Below, one piece after another: positions 34,456 to 43,244 of a DNA stretch of 64,000 nucleotides (its first letter is position 1; every line of letters starts with the position of its first letter). The translations under genes were made by a program, and so were the position numbers. The stretch lies in NCBI GenBank assembly GCA_964487555.1, contig CAZART010000012.1:1-64000 (forward strand), read 5' to 3'. The notes beneath the pieces were generated by a model, which was not told where the DNA came from, made no database searches, and saw nothing but the letters and a program-made list of their open reading frames with translations. Source of the stretch: CAZART01 sp964487555. GTDB taxonomy: Bacteria > Bacteroidota > Rhodothermia > Rhodothermales > VXPQ01.

Positions 34456-35599
34456 GATTGAGGTGAATTTCAGGATCCTCAAAGATGGTCGTAAGCGCCG
34501 GTGAGGGTTCTCGGTAGTAGATCTTGGGCGATCCACCGATCGTGGCGCCCCCTTTGGTCGCAAGGCTACCGTATACACGGGCGGACCCCTGGCTGAAGGA
34601 GACGGAAGAACCGGCGAAGATCTGTCCGTACACCCGGGCGTTGCCGGAGAGGTCGACGGCGCCGGCGGCGTAGTAAGCGACGCTGCTCTCGTCTCCACCG
34701 TCATATCCGCTGTTACCCGCCTCGAGGTTGCCCGACATCGAAACGTCGCCCGAAACGATGAACATCACGTATCCGTTCAGCGTCGTACCACCAGAGGCGC
34801 TCAAGTCGCCATCGACGTACCACACGTAGGGATCCTCTCGCGTACCGCCGAAATCATAGGTCCCGCTTAGCGCCACCGCGCCGCTGCTCGTCTGATCAAC
34901 TTCGACTTTGCTTACAAATTCCGCCACGTCGAACTCCGGCACGTCGATGGTCGGGACCTGCTGCGTCACCGGCGCATTGGTGGGATTGTAGTACGGCCGA
35001 AACGAGCTCGTCAGAGCGGACGAAGGATTCCCCGACGCGGAATTCACGTAGGTCCCGAAACCTTTGACGACGGCTGCATTGCCGTCGACGGCCAGCGACG
35101 CATTCGTGTGCATGTTCGCATTGAGGGTGTTCTCTTCGTTTCCATCGACGTAAAGATCCGTGAGGATATTGCCGTTCAGATGAAGGTCGTTCTCCGTGAG
35201 AATGGCGTATCGCATGAACGGAGGAGCTTCTTCCGCAATCGTCGCAACGACTTCTTTTTCGATGCTGGCCTCAATCGTAAACGTGACGGCGTCGGCCCCG
35301 GGCCGCTCGCTTGTTCCGGTGGAGACAATGGTTGCTATCGATCCGTTTCGCGTCACCGATACGCTAAAATCACTTTTCTCGTAGGTCCCCGACATCTGCG
35401 AAGGCGACGCATCAAAGTTTTCGGCAAGTTCCTGCTTCGCAAGGTTGTAGCCCGCAAGCGCGGCGTTGCGCGATAGTACCTCGAACTGATGCTCCGATAG
35501 ACGTCCATCAGCCCGCTGGACTTCTTCCTGCGCGCCGTGAGCGTACATCGAGCCGAAAATCACCGCGGCTGATATTATGAGGATGGCTGCTTTTCCCAT
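34433..35599 (-). CDS. PilX-type minor pilin-like protein with beta-helix domain (module A, third gene)
   Basis: The 388-residue product starts MGKAAILIISAAVIFGSMYA, set by comparison with the module B proteins; an upstream extension of the frame to 35734 has no coding character. After the hydrophobic segment comes a helix (LSEHQFEVLSRNAALAGYNL). From about residue 190 there is a long series of short beta strands (VSGDVSMSGNLEAGNSG, AAGAVDLSGNARVYGQIF, GSARVYGSLATKGGATIGG), consistent with a right-handed beta-helix that could present an adhesin surface. It corresponds to the two MG-type genes of module B but is more distant from them. A pilus tip function is inferred. Confidence 0.72.
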   Translation of the reverse strand: MGKAAILIISAAVIFGSMYAHGAQEEVQRADGRLSEHQFEVLSRNAALAGYNLAKQELAENFDASPSQMSGTYEKSDFSVSVTRNGSIATIVSTGTSERPGADAVTFTIEASIEKEVVATIAEEAPPFMRYAILTENDLHLNGNILTDLYVDGNEENTLNANMHTNASLAVDGNAAVVKGFGTYVNSASGNPSSALTSSFRPYYNPTNAPVTQQVPTIDVPEFDVAEFVSKVEVDQTSSGAVALSGTYDFGGTREDPYVWYVDGDLSASGGTTLNGYVMFIVSGDVSMSGNLEAGNSGYDGGDESSVAYYAAGAVDLSGNARVYGQIFAGSSVSFSQGSARVYGSLATKGGATIGGSPKIYYREPSPALTTIFEDPEIHLNLVAYSEW

Positions 35600-35682
35600 G
35601 GTCTGGCCCCTTATGGTTTGTTGCCGATACAGTTGTCCGGCGCCGGTTCTTCTCGCAGCGTGCGAGATTCGCGGTACGCCGA

Positions 35683-36237
35683 TTAAATACTGTTCGCTTG
35701 TTGAAGTAGTGGAGGCCGGAACGAGGCTTCCCACTTCGACCGACTGATCGTCTGACCGTCCGAAACCGGCGCCGTCGCCTCGAAGCGAATGAACACCTGC
35801 CGGGCGTTGGCTACGTCGTTCACGGTGACGCCTTCCTCGTTCTGGGCGACGATCTCCCAGGACAGGATGGTGGACGGAGAGCCCCCGTCCATCGTACCAT
35901 CGACGAAGCGACGAATCTGGTAGAGTGAAACGCCGTCGTACTCGCCCATCATCGCCCGCCGGTAGATGACGGTGCGAATGGTCGGATCGGACGGATCGGT
36001 TCGCGCGCGAAACCGAAATTCAAGGGACAACGGGTCCTCCGTGGCGGTCTCGATCTCAGAGACGTTTTGCATGTCGCGCTTGAGAATTTCGACGAAGCTT
36101 AGCTGCTGCTGCTTCATCGAATAGTAGCTGGACGCCTCAACGGCCGAGATCCGCGTCCGGTGATTGACGGCGACGAGAATCAGAAAGAGGACGCCTGCGA
36201 TCAGAATGGCGCTCAGGTTATCGAAAATGAATTGCAT
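35683..36237 (-). CDS. Minor pilin-like protein of the DNL type (module A, second gene)
   Basis: The 184-residue product starts MQFIFDNLSAILIAGVLFL, then a helix RISAVEASSYYSMKQQQLSF and a beta-rich part with FRFRARTDPSDPTIRTVIYR. The order of segments and the conserved xxDNL start match its module B paralogue. As there, no leader peptide is present, and Asp would be the fifth residue after loss of Met. It lies 42 bp after the MPQTL-type gene. Assignment as a pilus component rests on location and N-terminal pattern. Confidence 0.7.
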   Translation of the reverse strand: MQFIFDNLSAILIAGVLFLILVAVNHRTRISAVEASSYYSMKQQQLSFVEILKRDMQNVSEIETATEDPLSLEFRFRARTDPSDPTIRTVIYRRAMMGEYDGVSLYQIRRFVDGTMDGGSPSTILSWEIVAQNEEGVTVNDVANARQVFIRFEATAPVSDGQTISRSKWEASFRPPLLQQANSI

Positions 36238-36279
36238 GACCGTACTCCTCTATGATAGGGTCGGGAATCAGGGACCTTG

Positions 36280-36789
36280 TCACCACGCACACTTACTTCC
36301 GCACGAGTACGACTGCGATAGCCTGATCGTGTCTACGTAGGCGACATTCAAGCTGTACACCTTCACCGTCGCCTTCTTGAATTTTGTCCGCACCGTAGGA
36401 TCGAGAATGGGTGAGTCGGGCACGTTCTCGTCCGCATATTCGACGGTGGTTTCCACACCGTACCGGAGCGTGTCGCCGGAGCTCACGCGGTGGCGTGTCA
36501 CGCTCGACCCGTCGAAGTCATCTATGTCGTCGACCGGCGGCGCATCCTCCGTGAACGTAGCGCTCGAGGTGAGGGCCGCGGAGGAGAAGATTCGGACGTC
36601 TCCTTTGGTAGCATCGTCGTAGGCCATGGCGCCGATCTCCGCCAGTCGATCGACCGCCACAGCCGTAGCCGCCGTCTCGACCTCGTTGCGAATCATCTGC
36701 ATGCGCGTTTCCAGCACGCTTCGCTGCTGCTGGAATGAAAAGAAGGTGGCCACCATAACGGCGCCGAGTGCGAGCAAGGTCTGTGGCAT
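36280..36789 (-). CDS. Minor pilin-like protein of the MPQTL type (module A, first gene)
   Basis: The 169-residue product starts MPQTLLALGAVMVATFFSF and continues QQQRSVLETRMQMIRNEVET, sharing with its module B paralogue both the MPQTL start and the VLETR-type helix. The C-terminus has two cysteines (SYSCGSKCAW) that could form a disulfide loop as in type IV pilins. It follows pilB by 154 bp, so pilB and module A may share a transcript. Confidence 0.7.
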   Translation of the reverse strand: MPQTLLALGAVMVATFFSFQQQRSVLETRMQMIRNEVETAATAVAVDRLAEIGAMAYDDATKGDVRIFSSAALTSSATFTEDAPPVDDIDDFDGSSVTRHRVSSGDTLRYGVETTVEYADENVPDSPILDPTVRTKFKKATVKVYSLNVAYVDTIRLSQSYSCGSKCAW

Positions 36790-36943
36790 GGATACGGTGT
36801 CTTTTTCGATGGAAAAAATCGAACAACATCAAGCGAAACCGGCGTGGTGAACCGGCCTCAGTGCCGTATCTGTGGTGGACCTGACGGACGCCGGTGGTGC
36901 GGGCGCCCTGTGGTGATCGGTGCCCCGCCGACGGGACGTTGCA

Positions 36944-39910
36944 CTACTCCTCTGCCGCCGTCACGCGCATCATCTCGTCGACGGACGTTGCGCCCATCTT
37001 CACGACCTCTCGAGCCGAATCTTGCAGCGTGAGCATCCCCTCCTCTCTCGCCGCCTCACGCAATGCATCCTCATCGATCTTGGTGTCGGCCTCGACGACC
37101 AGGTGGCGAATTGCTCTCGAGAAATAGAGCGCCTCGCTGATGGCGCGTCGTCCTTTGTATCCGGTGCCTTTGCACGTCGTGCACGTCGGGTCGCCCGACG
37201 GCTTGTAGAGCGTCGTCGTGGCGAGATCCTCTTTCGTGAAGCCGAGACGGTCGAGCAGAACGGGATCGGGATCCCGGTCCAGGACCTTGCAGCTCGGGCA
37301 GAGACTTCGGATGAGTCGCTGCGCCACAACCAGGTTGATGGCGTACGCGATGAGGAACGGCTCGACACCCATCTTATAGAGGCGGCTAACCGCGCTCGGA
37401 GCATCGTTCGTATGAAGCGTGGAGAACGTAAGGTGACCCGTGTTGGCCAGTTTGATCGCCAGCTCCGCCGTCGGACGGTCGCGCATTTCGCCGACCATGA
37501 CGACGTCGGGGTCATGACGCAAAATTGACCGGAGTGCCTGCTCGAGATTCAGCTTGTGGTTCAGCTTGATCTGGCGAACGCCGGGAATGATGTATTCGAC
37601 CGGATCTTCGACCGTGAGGACGTTGATCTCCGGATCGACGACCTGGTGCAGCGCGGCCACGAGTGTCGTGCTCTTTCCGGAACCCGTGGGGCCGGTCAGG
37701 ATGACCATACCGTGCGGCTGTCGAATCGCCATGGCGAAGCGTTCCAGCGCGCCTTTCAGTAGGCCCAGCTGCGAAAGGTCGGTGAGGACTTTGCGATCGT
37801 CGAGGACACGGATCACGATGCTCTCGGCGTGAAGACTCTGCTGTGCCGTTGCGATCGGCAGAATCGAGACGCGGTATCGAATCAGTGTGTCGTCGACTTT
37901 TCTCTGGATGAAGCCGTCTTGGGCCATATCCCGTTCGAAACGATCGACGTTCATCGTATTGTCCTTGATGACGGCGAGCAGGCTTTCGGGATGAACTTTG
38001 TCTTCGAGATGCCAGAGGAAGAGCCGCCCGTCGACGCGGAAGTGAATTTCCACCTGCCGCTTCGCATTCGGATAGATGTGGATGTCCGATGCTCCCTTGT
38101 GCACGGATTCTACGAGGGCGGCCTCAAACAGGTTAATGAGGGACGATCGATTGATCTCGGCTTCGAGGGCCTCCTCGTCGATCAGCTCGCCTTTCTCATC
38201 CTCGTAGCTCAGACCGAGGTCGTAGGCGAGCGGATCCTCGGACATCCGCTCCAGATATTCGTTTTTCCGTGGGAAGGCTTTGGCGAGGAGATCCTTCACC
38301 ACCAATTCGGGCGCGTACTGCAGCTCGTATCGTTCGAGGTTAAGCTCCTGCATCAGCTCGCGGACGGCCGGCAGGGACGGATCGTGCGTCAGGAATACGA
38401 CGCGGAGCATCTGCGTCTGCTGCTCGAACTCATAGCCGACCGGTACCACGCGCAGCTCAATGAGCCGATTGCGCCGTTTCTCGGGAAATACATCCGCAAC
38501 CTGCCGCACGAATTCGAGATCGACGTCCTTCTCTTCGAGCTTCCGCTCGACGAATGCGTACGTCAGTGCGGCTTCGCGGTAGATCGCTTCGCGGTCAACG
38601 CCATGCTGAAAGGCAACGATGCGCCAGAGCGTGGCCTTGAGATTATCCTTATTCCGCTCACGTATAGCCGCCTTGACGTGCGCCTCAGAAACCAGCTTTT
38701 TTTCGAGTAGCCGGAGCACGACGCGGTCTTTGATCCCCCTGAGCTCAGCATCACCCTGGGCCGAAGCCTGTGTCTTCGAGCGCCCCCTGGGCGGCTCCGA
38801 TTCCTTGCGGTCTCGTCCACGCGGTGGCGCGGGGGCTTCGCTGCGCTGGCGATTCTGCGCCTGCTCGCCACGCTGCGCCGGCGCCGACCTTGCGGTGGCG
38901 GATTCGCGCGCTGATACCCGTGCCGGACCTCCTCTCTCAGATTCGCGTGCTGATGCCGGTGCCGGAGGCGCCGCCGCGTCGCCCTCGCGGGCCCTCGCCG
39001 CCGCCCGTACGTCGTCTGGCGCTGCGTCGTTGTGGCGGCCGTTCGCACGTGCATGCTCCGCGTTGTCCTCCGCGTCGGCGTCTCGCCATGCGTCGGCATC
39101 TCGCCGTGCGTCGGCATCTCGCGCTGCATCGGCGTCTCGCGCTGGGTCGGTGTACCCTCCCCTAGATCGTCGCGCGGCGGAGCCCGGCACTTCCGCGTCG
39201 CTCTTCGCTCCGTTGGATGCTGATGGCGCTGCCGACCAATCCGCAGCCGCCTGCCTGCCGTTCGACGGCGACGGCGCCGCCGGCAATTCTTCCTCGGTGC
39301 GCGTGCCGTTCGACGGCAGNNNNNNNNNNNNNNNNNNNNNNNNNNNNNNNNNNNNNNNNNNNNNNNNNNNNNNNNNNNNNNNNNNNNNNNNNNNNNNNNN
39401 NNNNNNNNNNNNNNNNNNNGGCGACGCCTGCAATTCTTCCTCGGTGTGCCTGCCGTTCGACGGTCGCGGCGCTGCGGGTAACTCCTCTTCGGTGTGCCCG
39501 TCGTTCGACGGCTGCGACGCGCCCATCGACGTCGCCTCGGCATATGAACTCCGCGGAGACGAAGAAGCGGCGCCTGAAGATGCATCCGAATCGTGGATTT
39601 CCACAGAGATCTCAGAGGATTCCGGCGAGGACAGGCAAGGAACCGGCGGCTCTTCGGGATCCGGAGAAGCAGGAATTTCCGAAGGCGTGTCGTTGTCCAA
39701 CGGATGAGAAGGGGAAGGCCGAACTTCCGGCAGCGGGGAGCTCTGCCCGTCGCCGCCAGGAGCAGCGCCGGCATCATCCTCGTCGTGGTATGTCGGGGCA
39801 ACGTCGAGTTCCGTCGCCGGAGGCCCACTCCCTGGATCGTCTCGATCCCAAGGTTCTGGCACGTTCTGGCGGTTGCTCAACAGCTTGCCGAAAAACTCCT
39901 TTCCCGTCAT
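36944..39910 (-). CDS. pilB: PilB-like pilus extension ATPase with long disordered N-terminus (assembly gap inside)
   Basis: This cytosolic motor polymerises pilins. The C-terminal 600 residues are a standard GspE/PilB: an N1-type domain (LRGIKDRVVLRLLEKKLVSE), Walker A GPTGSGKSTT, Asp box VEDPVEYI, Walker B VMVGEMRD, His box FSTLHTNDA, and a four-cysteine zinc site (LCPSC and CTTCKGTGYKGRR). The first 385 residues or so are highly unusual: Pro/Glu/Ser-rich, then about 16-residue repeats of PSNGRHTEEELPAA, then five RDADA repeats and an Arg/Ala/Pro stretch. A 100-N gap falls in the 48-bp repeats. The start at ATG 39910 (MTGKEFF) is the only candidate before the disordered region. Confidence 0.9.
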   Translation of the reverse strand: MTGKEFFGKLLSNRQNVPEPWDRDDPGSGPPATELDVAPTYHDEDDAGAAPGGDGQSSPLPEVRPSPSHPLDNDTPSEIPASPDPEEPPVPCLSSPESSEISVEIHDSDASSGAASSSPRSSYAEATSMGASQPSNDGHTEEELPAAPRPSNGRHTEEELQASXXXXXXXXXXXXXXXXXXXXXXXXXXXXXXXXXXLPSNGTRTEEELPAAPSPSNGRQAAADWSAAPSASNGAKSDAEVPGSAARRSRGGYTDPARDADAARDADARRDADAWRDADAEDNAEHARANGRHNDAAPDDVRAAARAREGDAAAPPAPASARESERGGPARVSARESATARSAPAQRGEQAQNRQRSEAPAPPRGRDRKESEPPRGRSKTQASAQGDAELRGIKDRVVLRLLEKKLVSEAHVKAAIRERNKDNLKATLWRIVAFQHGVDREAIYREAALTYAFVERKLEEKDVDLEFVRQVADVFPEKRRNRLIELRVVPVGYEFEQQTQMLRVVFLTHDPSLPAVRELMQELNLERYELQYAPELVVKDLLAKAFPRKNEYLERMSEDPLAYDLGLSYEDEKGELIDEEALEAEINRSSLINLFEAALVESVHKGASDIHIYPNAKRQVEIHFRVDGRLFLWHLEDKVHPESLLAVIKDNTMNVDRFERDMAQDGFIQRKVDDTLIRYRVSILPIATAQQSLHAESIVIRVLDDRKVLTDLSQLGLLKGALERFAMAIRQPHGMVILTGPTGSGKSTTLVAALHQVVDPEINVLTVEDPVEYIIPGVRQIKLNHKLNLEQALRSILRHDPDVVMVGEMRDRPTAELAIKLANTGHLTFSTLHTNDAPSAVSRLYKMGVEPFLIAYAINLVVAQRLIRSLCPSCKVLDRDPDPVLLDRLGFTKEDLATTTLYKPSGDPTCTTCKGTGYKGRRAISEALYFSRAIRHLVVEADTKIDEDALREAAREEGMLTLQDSAREVVKMGATSVDEMMRVTAAEE
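39320..39419. other. Assembly gap (100 N) in the pilB N-terminal repeat
   Basis: Exactly 100 N interrupting in-frame 48-bp coding repeats (PSNG...TEEELPAA). The number of repeats, and hence the length of the PilB N-terminal region, is unknown. Confidence 0.97.
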
Positions 39911-40002
39911 CTGAATGCACTTCTTCGAAAACTACACTTCTTCGTGAGCGCGGCAAAACGGCGGTGCGTTCCGCCGCGCGTCGGAAGAGACTCCTGTCAG
40001 AC

Positions 40003-41358
40003 TCACATGCCCATCATACCCGTGGAAGACGGCTGGATGAGCGCGATTTCCGACGAGATGATCGTGAGGAAACAGATGGCCACCGTGATGATGATGGCAA
40101 CGACCGTTTGTATGGTTTCGACGGCCATCCTCAACTTCATGGTGGTTTCTTTTTCATAGTAGTCGGCCATCTGCTGCGCACTCTTGCGCACGTTGCCGGT
40201 CTCCGCACCGCTTCTAAACCTCGCCAGCGCCATCCCCGTAAAAACGCCACTGGCTTCCATCGATCGCATAAGCTCGGCACCCTTGGCCACCATCATGGGA
40301 ATCGTGACCGTCTTGATCCGATGCTCCATGTACTTGTTGCCGCAGGCTTCCGCCGCAATCTTGATGACACCGATGTTCTCGCCGGCTCCAGAGTAGAGCA
40401 CGGCAAAAACGCGGCAGAAAATCTCGATGTTGAGCTTGTGAAGCAGGCCCCCGACGACCGGGACACGTATCAGGTTTCTGTGGATGATGAAGCTGCCTTT
40501 CTCGGATCGAGCCCAGTAGACAAAGCCACCGATCGTTCCGAACGTGCCCAGGAAAACCCAGAACCAGTTGGCGTCCATCCAGTGTGAAAAGGCGAGTGTC
40601 GCCGTCGTCATCGGCGGCAGCTCGACGTTCATCCCCTCGAAAAGTCCGGCTGTCTGTGGGAAGATGTACCAGACGTACCAGATAAAGGCTGCGATCAGCA
40701 CGAGAAGCGTGATGACAGGCGTCACCATCGCGCTCCGAACACTTTTCTTGAACTCGTCCTTGCGTTCGAGGAATCGTGCCGTGGCCTCGTAGATCTCGGC
40801 CATGTTACCGCTCTGCGAGGCGATGCCGAGCATGTACGCCGTGAACTTGCCCATCATGTGCTGGTGCTTCATGAAGGCCTGGCGTGCTTCCGTGCCGCTC
40901 TTCAGGTCTGCATTCAAGTCTCGAATGACCTGCTTCAGACTGTTCGAAGAGATGTCGTTTACGAGCAGATTCAGCACCTCATCGAACGGAAGCTTGTCCT
41001 TGATGAGATTCGCAGCCAGGCGTACGAACATAATCACGTCCGTGCTCGGCGGCTTACGCTGATAATCGAATACCCTCTTTTTGACCGAGGCGACCTCGAG
41101 CCCCATCTTCCGGAGCGCAATCTCGATTTCCTCGGCCGAATACGCCTTCTGCTCGCCGTTGACGATCTTACCGTTCGCGTGGCGCACCTTGTAGCGATAG
41201 GTTGCGCGCTGCCGCACATTTTTGAGCTGAAAGCCGTGCTCATTCGAGAGCGTCCCGACTTTCTTCTGCGCTACTCTGCGGCTTGGCGCAAAGACGGTGC
41301 CCTGCACGGGCTGCCCGGCCACGCCTACTCCGTTGAACCTGAATTCTTTAACCGCCAT
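40003..41358 (-). CDS. pilC: PilC/GspF-type inner-membrane platform protein
   Basis: PilC is the polytopic platform on which the extension and retraction motors act. The 451-residue protein has an N-terminal cytosolic region of about 115 residues (KVRHANGKIVNGEQKAYSAE) and two GspF domains. The first begins DVIMFVRLAANLIKDKLPFD and the second begins NIEIFCRVFAVLYSGAGENI. Membrane segments lie near residues 225-245 (MVTPVITLLVLIAAFIWYVW), 275-295 and 415-440 (IIITVAICFLTIISSEI). It lies 92 bp before pilB and 65 bp after a pilin-like gene. The length is slightly above the usual 400, due to the N-terminus. Confidence 0.94.
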   Translation of the reverse strand: MAVKEFRFNGVGVAGQPVQGTVFAPSRRVAQKKVGTLSNEHGFQLKNVRQRATYRYKVRHANGKIVNGEQKAYSAEEIEIALRKMGLEVASVKKRVFDYQRKPPSTDVIMFVRLAANLIKDKLPFDEVLNLLVNDISSNSLKQVIRDLNADLKSGTEARQAFMKHQHMMGKFTAYMLGIASQSGNMAEIYEATARFLERKDEFKKSVRSAMVTPVITLLVLIAAFIWYVWYIFPQTAGLFEGMNVELPPMTTATLAFSHWMDANWFWVFLGTFGTIGGFVYWARSEKGSFIIHRNLIRVPVVGGLLHKLNIEIFCRVFAVLYSGAGENIGVIKIAAEACGNKYMEHRIKTVTIPMMVAKGAELMRSMEASGVFTGMALARFRSGAETGNVRKSAQQMADYYEKETTMKLRMAVETIQTVVAIIITVAICFLTIISSEIALIQPSSTGMMGM

Positions 41359-41423
41359 AGGTAGTGTCTGTCGGACTCAGTCCTGATACTTCACACTGGT
41401 TGCCGTCTCGCGCCGCCTGCCGA

Positions 41424-41834
41424 CTACTCGAATGAAATCGTGCCGTCGTAAGCCACATCCGTCGAGACGATCTCATAGTCCTGAATCAACGTTCGGACGC
41501 CGATATCGGGGTAACGGGTACTGACCGACGTGATCTCGAGCTCGGTGGCCGTAGCATTTGTGATCTTGAACACGCCGTTGTGAGTCTCTTCGCCCAGGAA
41601 GAGCGTCTGCATCCCATCGGTGGCCAGTCCGGTGTACTCCGCATTCCCACCGTTAAACGGATCGCGTTTCGTCTTCCAATAGACCGCGTCCGTCGCGATG
41701 CTCAGGTTGCGGTCGACGAGGTTGTCGGCCGCGCTCTGCTTAAGCTTTTTGTCCATCGCCTCGAATCCGGTTAGGACGGCCATGCCGACGATAATCACGC
41801 CGAAGACGAGAAGGAGAAGTTGTAAATTTCCCAT
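41424..41834 (-). CDS. Pilin-like protein (second gene of the pilus locus)
   Basis: The 136-residue product starts MGNLQLLLLVFGVIIVGMAV, followed by TGFEAMDKKLKQSAADNLVD, which is the hydrophobic-then-amphipathic helix plan of a type IV pilin, and then a small beta-rich domain ending AYDGTISFE. It is a paralogue of the first gene. There is no long leader and no glutamate at the expected fifth position; processing could occur after Gly2. It lies directly upstream of pilC. Either of the two could be the major pilin. Confidence 0.75.
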   Translation of the reverse strand: MGNLQLLLLVFGVIIVGMAVLTGFEAMDKKLKQSAADNLVDRNLSIATDAVYWKTKRDPFNGGNAEYTGLATDGMQTLFLGEETHNGVFKITNATATELEITSVSTRYPDIGVRTLIQDYEIVSTDVAYDGTISFE

Positions 41835-42017
41835 TTTTGTTGAGCGCGTCTGGAACGTTGAGCCGAGGGCAGATCTGGAGGGAGAGCCTCATGATGCCGT
41901 CGGAATATTCGTGCTGCCTGAAAACCATTCAGCGGCACCCCAGCCGGGGCGTACCCATGGCAAGGATGCCGCTGATCTGGCATGTTGACCGGGATGGCCG
42001 TTCAGACCAATCGGCGA

Positions 42018-42464
42018 CTACGCTTCTGCAGTTGTCGGCGTGCAATCCGCCTCCTCGTTCGAAACGACCGTCGTAATATCCTCCGGGTCCGTTCCTGCGA
42101 GAGTAACCGTGACCTGATTCCACGTATCGCTATACGACTGTACACTGCATCCGGTTATAGTTACCGATCCAGCCGCAATCGCCGTGAATGCGAACGTACC
42201 ATTCAGGTTCGTATAAACGCCGGTATCTACCTTGTAGCCCAGTGCTCCGAGCTTGATGCCGTCAAAATCGCCGCCACCGCCTCCGAAGGCTTCGGGTTTG
42301 AGGTTGAAAGCCTGGGCGTCCGACGCGATGCGGATCGCGTCGTTCACGAGCGCGTCGGCATTTGCTTTCTTCTGATTCTCACCGAACGCCTGGATACCAA
42401 CGACGACCGCAAGGCCGACAATGACGATACCGAGGACAAGGAGAAGAAGTTGTTGTTGACCCAT
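42018..42464 (-). CDS. Pilin-like protein, candidate major pilin (first gene of the pilus locus)
   Basis: The 148-residue product starts MGQQQLLLLVLGIVIVGLAV, then GIQAFGENQKKANADALVND and a beta-rich domain with a GGGGGD loop near residue 63. The cysteines are in ITGCSVQSY and EEADCTPT, placed like the C-terminal disulfide loop of type IVa pilins. A GGAGG ribosome site lies 7 bp before the ATG, the best in the locus, which fits a highly expressed subunit. It is the promoter-proximal gene, downstream of a sigma-54-like promoter. It lacks Glu5 and a conventional leader. Confidence 0.78.
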   Translation of the reverse strand: MGQQQLLLLVLGIVIVGLAVVVGIQAFGENQKKANADALVNDAIRIASDAQAFNLKPEAFGGGGGDFDGIKLGALGYKVDTGVYTNLNGTFAFTAIAAGSVTITGCSVQSYSDTWNQVTVTLAGTDPEDITTVVSNEEADCTPTTAEA

Positions 42465-42664
42465 GAGAGAGCCTCCGTAGGTTGATTGTGGATGAAACTA
42501 GCTTGTAGCGTGCTTCCCGAATGATGGCATTTTCTGTAGCCGGGTTGGGTATCCGAATCATCGGCCATTCGCCCTGAGACTTAAGCCGAAATACACGAAA
42601 GACCTCTCGCCATTCGAGTCGACGACCTAAGGCCGTCCGAGTAGTATTGCGCATCCGGGTTCGT

Positions 42665-42680
42665 GGCATCTCTCGTGCCA
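42665..42680 (-). promoter_or_regulatory. Sigma-54-type promoter candidate for the pilin genes
   Basis: On the minus strand the sequence is TGGCACGAGAGATGCC. It matches the RpoN consensus TGGCACG-N4-TTGC at all seven -24 positions and at TGC of the -12 element, with the correct GG-to-GC spacing; one T is replaced by A. It lies about 200 bp upstream of the first pilin start. Pilin genes are RpoN/PilR-controlled in many bacteria. The match may be chance, because TGGCA...TGCCA is also a small palindrome. Confidence 0.45.
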
Positions 42681-42949
42681 GTCTGCGCACTTCTACCGAT
42701 TTTCTGTAGTTAAAACGGACGAGCTCGCCTCATCACTCGGGGCGCAGAGCGTCTGCAGGTCGGCCAGATCGATTTAGCTCGCGCCGCCGACAGCCTGGTT
42801 ACGCATCTCCGACAGATTACAATGCGTAATCCGGCAAGCAGAAATTACCCGCACCGAAACAAATTCGCCGACCCTCCAGACCGAGACGAAAAGGAAGCGG
42901 AAATGAACAGGCACCTCCTCAATCACCCGAACCATGCCACGATCCCCAT

Positions 42950-43111
42950 TCCTCGATCCTCGACCCTCGATCCTCGACCCNNNNNNNNNNNNNNNNNNNN
43001 NNNNNNNNNNNNNNNNNNNNNNNNNNNNNNNNNNNNNNNNNNNNNNNNNNNNNNNNNNNNNNNNNNNNNNNNNNNNNNNNCCTCGATCCTCGACCCTCGA
43101 TCCTCGACCCA
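42950..43111. repeat. CGATCCTCGACCC repeat array containing an assembly gap
   Basis: TCGATCCTCGACCC units flank a 100-N gap (42981-43080) on both sides in the same orientation. They belong to the family seen near menB and menF, here in a divergent intergenic region. The repeat is the obvious cause of the gap, and the array length is unknown. Confidence 0.9.
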
Positions 43112-43244
43112 CACCCCCCACCCCTCCGTCATCGAATCGTGACAACTAATCCTCCCCCTCCCCCCTTCCCGCAGGAACCGCAGTGACCGGATCAGATATC
43201 CTATCTTGTATCAGTGGCCGAAACGAAATCATGGAATAGACGAG

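Larger units (their letters stand above)
42465..43244. other. Long upstream region of the pilus locus
   Basis: About 780 bp without a gene lie between the divergent first pilin gene and the DUF4342 gene. It holds a sigma-54-like site (42665-42680) and two direct copies of ATTTTCTGTAG (near 42530 and 42702). A C-rich repeat array with an assembly gap (42950-43111) completes it. Open frames across it are repeat-derived or lack coding character. Confidence 0.6.

Noticed and set aside
38619..39707. 362-codon plus-strand Ser/Ala-rich frame
   Set aside because: It is the complement of the repetitive pilB N-terminus and includes the assembly gap; the PilB frame continues into conserved domains, this one does not.
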